Below, one piece after another: positions 61,558-64,000 of a DNA stretch of 64,000 bases. A program made the position numbers and the translations under genes. Location: assembly GCF_018860525.1 (NCBI RefSeq), contig NZ_JAHKPM010000050.1:35950-99949 (forward strand), given 5' to 3'. The stretch's first letter is position 1; the number at the start of each line of letters is the position of its first letter. Source of the stretch: Vibrio hepatarius. Lineage in GTDB: Bacteria > Pseudomonadota > Gammaproteobacteria > Enterobacterales > Vibrionaceae. The notes under the pieces are model-generated. The model had not been told where the DNA came from. It saw nothing but the letters and a program-made list of their open reading frames with translations, and did no database searches.

Positions 61558-62829
61558 TTGATTGGAATAGCTGACACATGGGCTGCATTAGGAAGCACTC
61601 TTTGCCTTGAAACAATGAGGCGTATGTTTATATTCGAGGAAGAGCTAAAGCACTTCTTTGATACTGATATATGGACAGGTAAACATCTAAAATATCTACC
61701 TTCTTTCCTGCAAGTAGAGTTAAATGTTGTCGTGGAACGCATCAACTTTGAACGAAGGATTGAAGGTCAGCGACTATCAAAACCTAAGTATGTCCAACAA
61801 CTGGCAGTTCAAAAGGTTTTAAATCATTACGCAAAGGTGCTTCAGGAAATCAGCAACTATTATGCATTTACGATCCCTAACTTTATAAAGAAGCTATCAG
61901 AAATGCAGATGAAAGAAGCTGCGACTCAAGTAATTTTGGCAAATCTTCACAATTATTGGAAGTTACCTAGATGGTTCGAAGATATATCTCAGCTAATTAA
62001 TAGATACAGAGAGTTTGAACATTACTCCGAAAAGCAGTATTTATTTCCAGAAATAGATATTGATGCTTTTAGAAAGCAACACGCCACAGCACGAGATGAA
62101 GCAATAGAGATGCTAGGTGAAGCTAGTATTATTGGGCATGTTTTTAGGCAAAAACAAAATGATGAACTACCAGATCATTTTGGGCACATATACTTCGAAC
62201 TCGCCGAAGCTTGTATTGATGCACTTGAGCAGAATGATGAGGATAAGTTAAGTAAATCTATTTCAATGTTCATGCTACTAGCTTTTATGGCTTCCGACTC
62301 TAAATTCGTAGATCCTAAACTCGATATAAATGATGAGTTTCGATTACATCTCATTTCAACTGTATTGAACGATATAATGTCAGTTGTAGGATTTGCTATT
62401 TTATATGGAGCTTACTTCGAGAATTCGAGACTATCTGAAATGGCACTTGGCGAGTTCAATAAATGGATAGATAGGTTTCCAACCAAGAAACAATATTTGG
62501 AGAGGATGGTACGGCTTTCAAACCCTCGTTCGTTTAGCTCTAGTGCATCCCCAAGAGATATGATTCGTTTCAACTGGAAATCAGCTTTTGAAGATCGTAC
62601 AAGGCAAGATGGATATGGAGACCAAATGGGTATGAATAGAGGAAAAGCCCATAAAAACAAAATAATTAGAGCGTTTCTTAGCAACTCATTTTCGGATGCT
62701 TCTCATCTGTTTATTGCTTTACATATCCTTCCGCAACTTGGCTCTGTTGATTTCGAAATAGGTCATGATATTTCCTCTCTTAAACGTTCTTTAGAAGATA
62801 CTGAAGACAGTGAAGAGGATTACCTATGA
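61558..62829 (+). CDS. Unrecognised protein, first gene of a two-gene module
   Basis: I do not recognise this family. 423 residues, soluble, strongly helical, rich in Phe/Tyr and charged residues, acidic C-terminus (LKRSLEDTEDSEEDYL). The frame is open from 61513 without an ATG; TTG at 61558 with AGAGGA 10 bases upstream is the start used. However, ATG at 61520 followed by A6 would read MKKIEKEPEELVLLIGIADT in frame if one A were added, which looks like the natural N-terminus. This may be a sequencing error, a slippage site or a broken start. Next gene overlaps by ATGA. Confidence 0.6.
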   Translation: MIGIADTWAALGSTLCLETMRRMFIFEEELKHFFDTDIWTGKHLKYLPSFLQVELNVVVERINFERRIEGQRLSKPKYVQQLAVQKVLNHYAKVLQEISNYYAFTIPNFIKKLSEMQMKEAATQVILANLHNYWKLPRWFEDISQLINRYREFEHYSEKQYLFPEIDIDAFRKQHATARDEAIEMLGEASIIGHVFRQKQNDELPDHFGHIYFELAEACIDALEQNDEDKLSKSISMFMLLAFMASDSKFVDPKLDINDEFRLHLISTVLNDIMSVVGFAILYGAYFENSRLSEMALGEFNKWIDRFPTKKQYLERMVRLSNPRSFSSSASPRDMIRFNWKSAFEDRTRQDGYGDQMGMNRGKAHKNKIIRAFLSNSFSDASHLFIALHILPQLGSVDFEIGHDISSLKRSLEDTEDSEEDYL

Positions 62830-63824
62830 AGCTTGTTAAAGGGAAACCAGAACATCATTTCGATACAGAAAATATGGGGCTCTTAGAAAGACTTTTCATT
62901 AGTCCTTTGAGAGAACGAGAGGGCTTCTACCAAGGAATGTTTAATCAAGATTTTTCTCAAATTTTTAAATCGATTCATCGAAGAAATGAAGCTCTTTTCA
63001 GTATAAAGTCTAATGATGACGTGCTAGCTGATAAATTGCTTGGAAATGTCAAAGGGAGACGTAGGCATCATTGTTTAGACGATACTGTACGTGAGTGGGT
63101 GGAGGAAATAGCTCAAAAATTAGTGCGTTTGAAAAGTGCACGCTATTTTCTTCATGAAGATGCAGAAAAAGAAGAACTACATATAGTGCCTTTAAGTTCA
63201 GTTAATCTGTTCCAGTTCTTGAATATATTCATCCAGCTTTTGCCAAAACGACGCAAAGAGCATTGGAATAGCGATGGAGAGTTACTACCAGCAGAGCTAC
63301 GAATCTTAGATACAAGTAAACTTATTCGAATTGATATTTCCAGTGCCACTAAGCAACTTTTGTTAGCACAAAATAGGATATTGATCGCTCTAGATAAGCA
63401 CCAATATGACAACACTGCATTTTTTCCCGAAGCCACATATAAGAACCCCATACCAAGAAGCGATTTTGACTTTAACTATTGGGTAGATACGCAAGATAAA
63501 GCACTGTATCGAGCAACGAGAGATACTGGCTGGACTGGCAGAAAACAAGACTCATCAAAGCGTTCAGATTTTTTCGATTGCTATCGTTTGCTCCGTTTTA
63601 AAAGAAACCAATTAATACTGCGCGACAACATACTTTTCCAATTAGGAAAAGAGCTTACAAGAGTTGGACAGCAGTACAATCCTGAGTTTGAGGTTGTAAT
63701 CTCCCCTACTAATGCTTTGCCTAATATCGCTGAACTGGACAAATTGAAAGAGCAACTATCACAAGAAGAAGTTAGCTTCACCGACATCATTGACTTTTGC
63801 TACGAACGTAAAAGGACTTCTTAA
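62826..63824 (+). CDS. Unrecognised protein, second gene of a two-gene module
   Basis: 332 residues, basic to neutral, no signal or membrane segment. Notable parts: GRRRHHCLDDTVREWVEE near 76-93, WTGRKQDSSKRSDFFDCYRLLRFKRNQ near 235-261, coil at the C-terminus (LDKLKEQLSQEEVSF). No motif of nuclease, helicase or toxin that I can name. Coupled to the previous gene by ATGA, so the pair likely forms one complex or pathway. Base composition is more AT-rich than nearby core genes, consistent with acquisition. Confidence 0.7.
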   Translation: MKLVKGKPEHHFDTENMGLLERLFISPLREREGFYQGMFNQDFSQIFKSIHRRNEALFSIKSNDDVLADKLLGNVKGRRRHHCLDDTVREWVEEIAQKLVRLKSARYFLHEDAEKEELHIVPLSSVNLFQFLNIFIQLLPKRRKEHWNSDGELLPAELRILDTSKLIRIDISSATKQLLLAQNRILIALDKHQYDNTAFFPEATYKNPIPRSDFDFNYWVDTQDKALYRATRDTGWTGRKQDSSKRSDFFDCYRLLRFKRNQLILRDNILFQLGKELTRVGQQYNPEFEVVISPTNALPNIAELDKLKEQLSQEEVSFTDIIDFCYERKRTS

Positions 63825-64000
63825 TGAAACATTTCTAAATTAATTAGTCTAAATGTAGCGTACGACCCACGACTTGTAGATACAGCTAGATTAGAAAATC
63901 GGCTCTTCTCAGCTTAGGTGAGCTTGATATTTGGGTAAAAAGTTGAGTGTGTATCGGGAACCGATGTTTGTCTGATCTTTAATTTGAAATAGTCTGTATC
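63825..64000. other. Terminal non-coding sequence
   Basis: About 176 bases after the two-gene module with no gene or clear terminator that I can see before the window ends. Confidence 0.4.

Overview
The window looks like a chromosomal segment of a Vibrio or close relative (Vibrionaceae). Evidence is the moderate AT-richness, the psrA-fadE-fabV block, a VicH-type H-NS, a lysine-riboswitch NhaC-family transporter, and a his/mneA/ppaC/sap/psp/two-adaptor-RND/tag gene order that matches my memory of the V. cholerae chromosome. The species cannot be fixed by eye. Almost all the DNA is ordinary core genome; only the last ~4.5 kb looks accessory.

Layout. 0-4 kb: end of a PsrA-like TetR regulator, then fadE and fabV (fatty-acid oxidation and synthesis). 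4-9.7 kb, minus strand: xthA, then dinG - TSUP exporter - priC - rsmS - roxA, tightly packed with overlapping start/stop codons. 10-12 kb: a porin and a YccT-family protein. 12-17 kb: the biotin regulon, bioA divergent from bioBFCD across a BirA operator. 17-18.5 kb: a small protein and htpX. 18.5-24.7 kb: an eight-gene operon (NTF2-like, SDR, FAD oxidoreductase, DUF1365, CFA-like methyltransferase, DUF2878, chalcone-isomerase-like, DUF3833) behind a candidate ECF-sigma promoter and repeated TTGTACAA boxes. 24.8-29.6 kb: purB, hflD, mnmA and gsk, with PurR boxes before purB and gsk. 29.7-32.6 kb: hns, then a lysine riboswitch and its transporter. 32.6-40.1 kb: complete hisGDCBHAFI operon behind a His leader peptide and attenuator. 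40.3-45.4 kb: a CSS-EAL c-di-GMP phosphodiesterase, a Mn exporter with a Fur-like box, a Mn-dependent pyrophosphatase and two DUF proteins. 45.4-53.4 kb: sapABCDF, pspF and pspABC (sigma-54). 53.6-58.8 kb: an RND pump with two lipoprotein adaptors. 58.9-59.4 kb: tag. 59.4-64 kb: two orphan solute-binding proteins and an unrecognised two-gene module.

How the genes work together. The clearest regulatory logic is metabolite feedback: biotin through BirA, purines through PurR, histidine by attenuation, lysine by riboswitch, metal through a Fur-like site. Envelope stress is represented by Psp, HtpX and probably the lipid-modification operon. The best candidates for undescribed biology are that operon, whose CFA-like enzyme has lost two bicarbonate-site residues, and the two-gene module at 61.5-63.8 kb, whose first gene seems to start across an A6 run one base short of an in-frame ATG.
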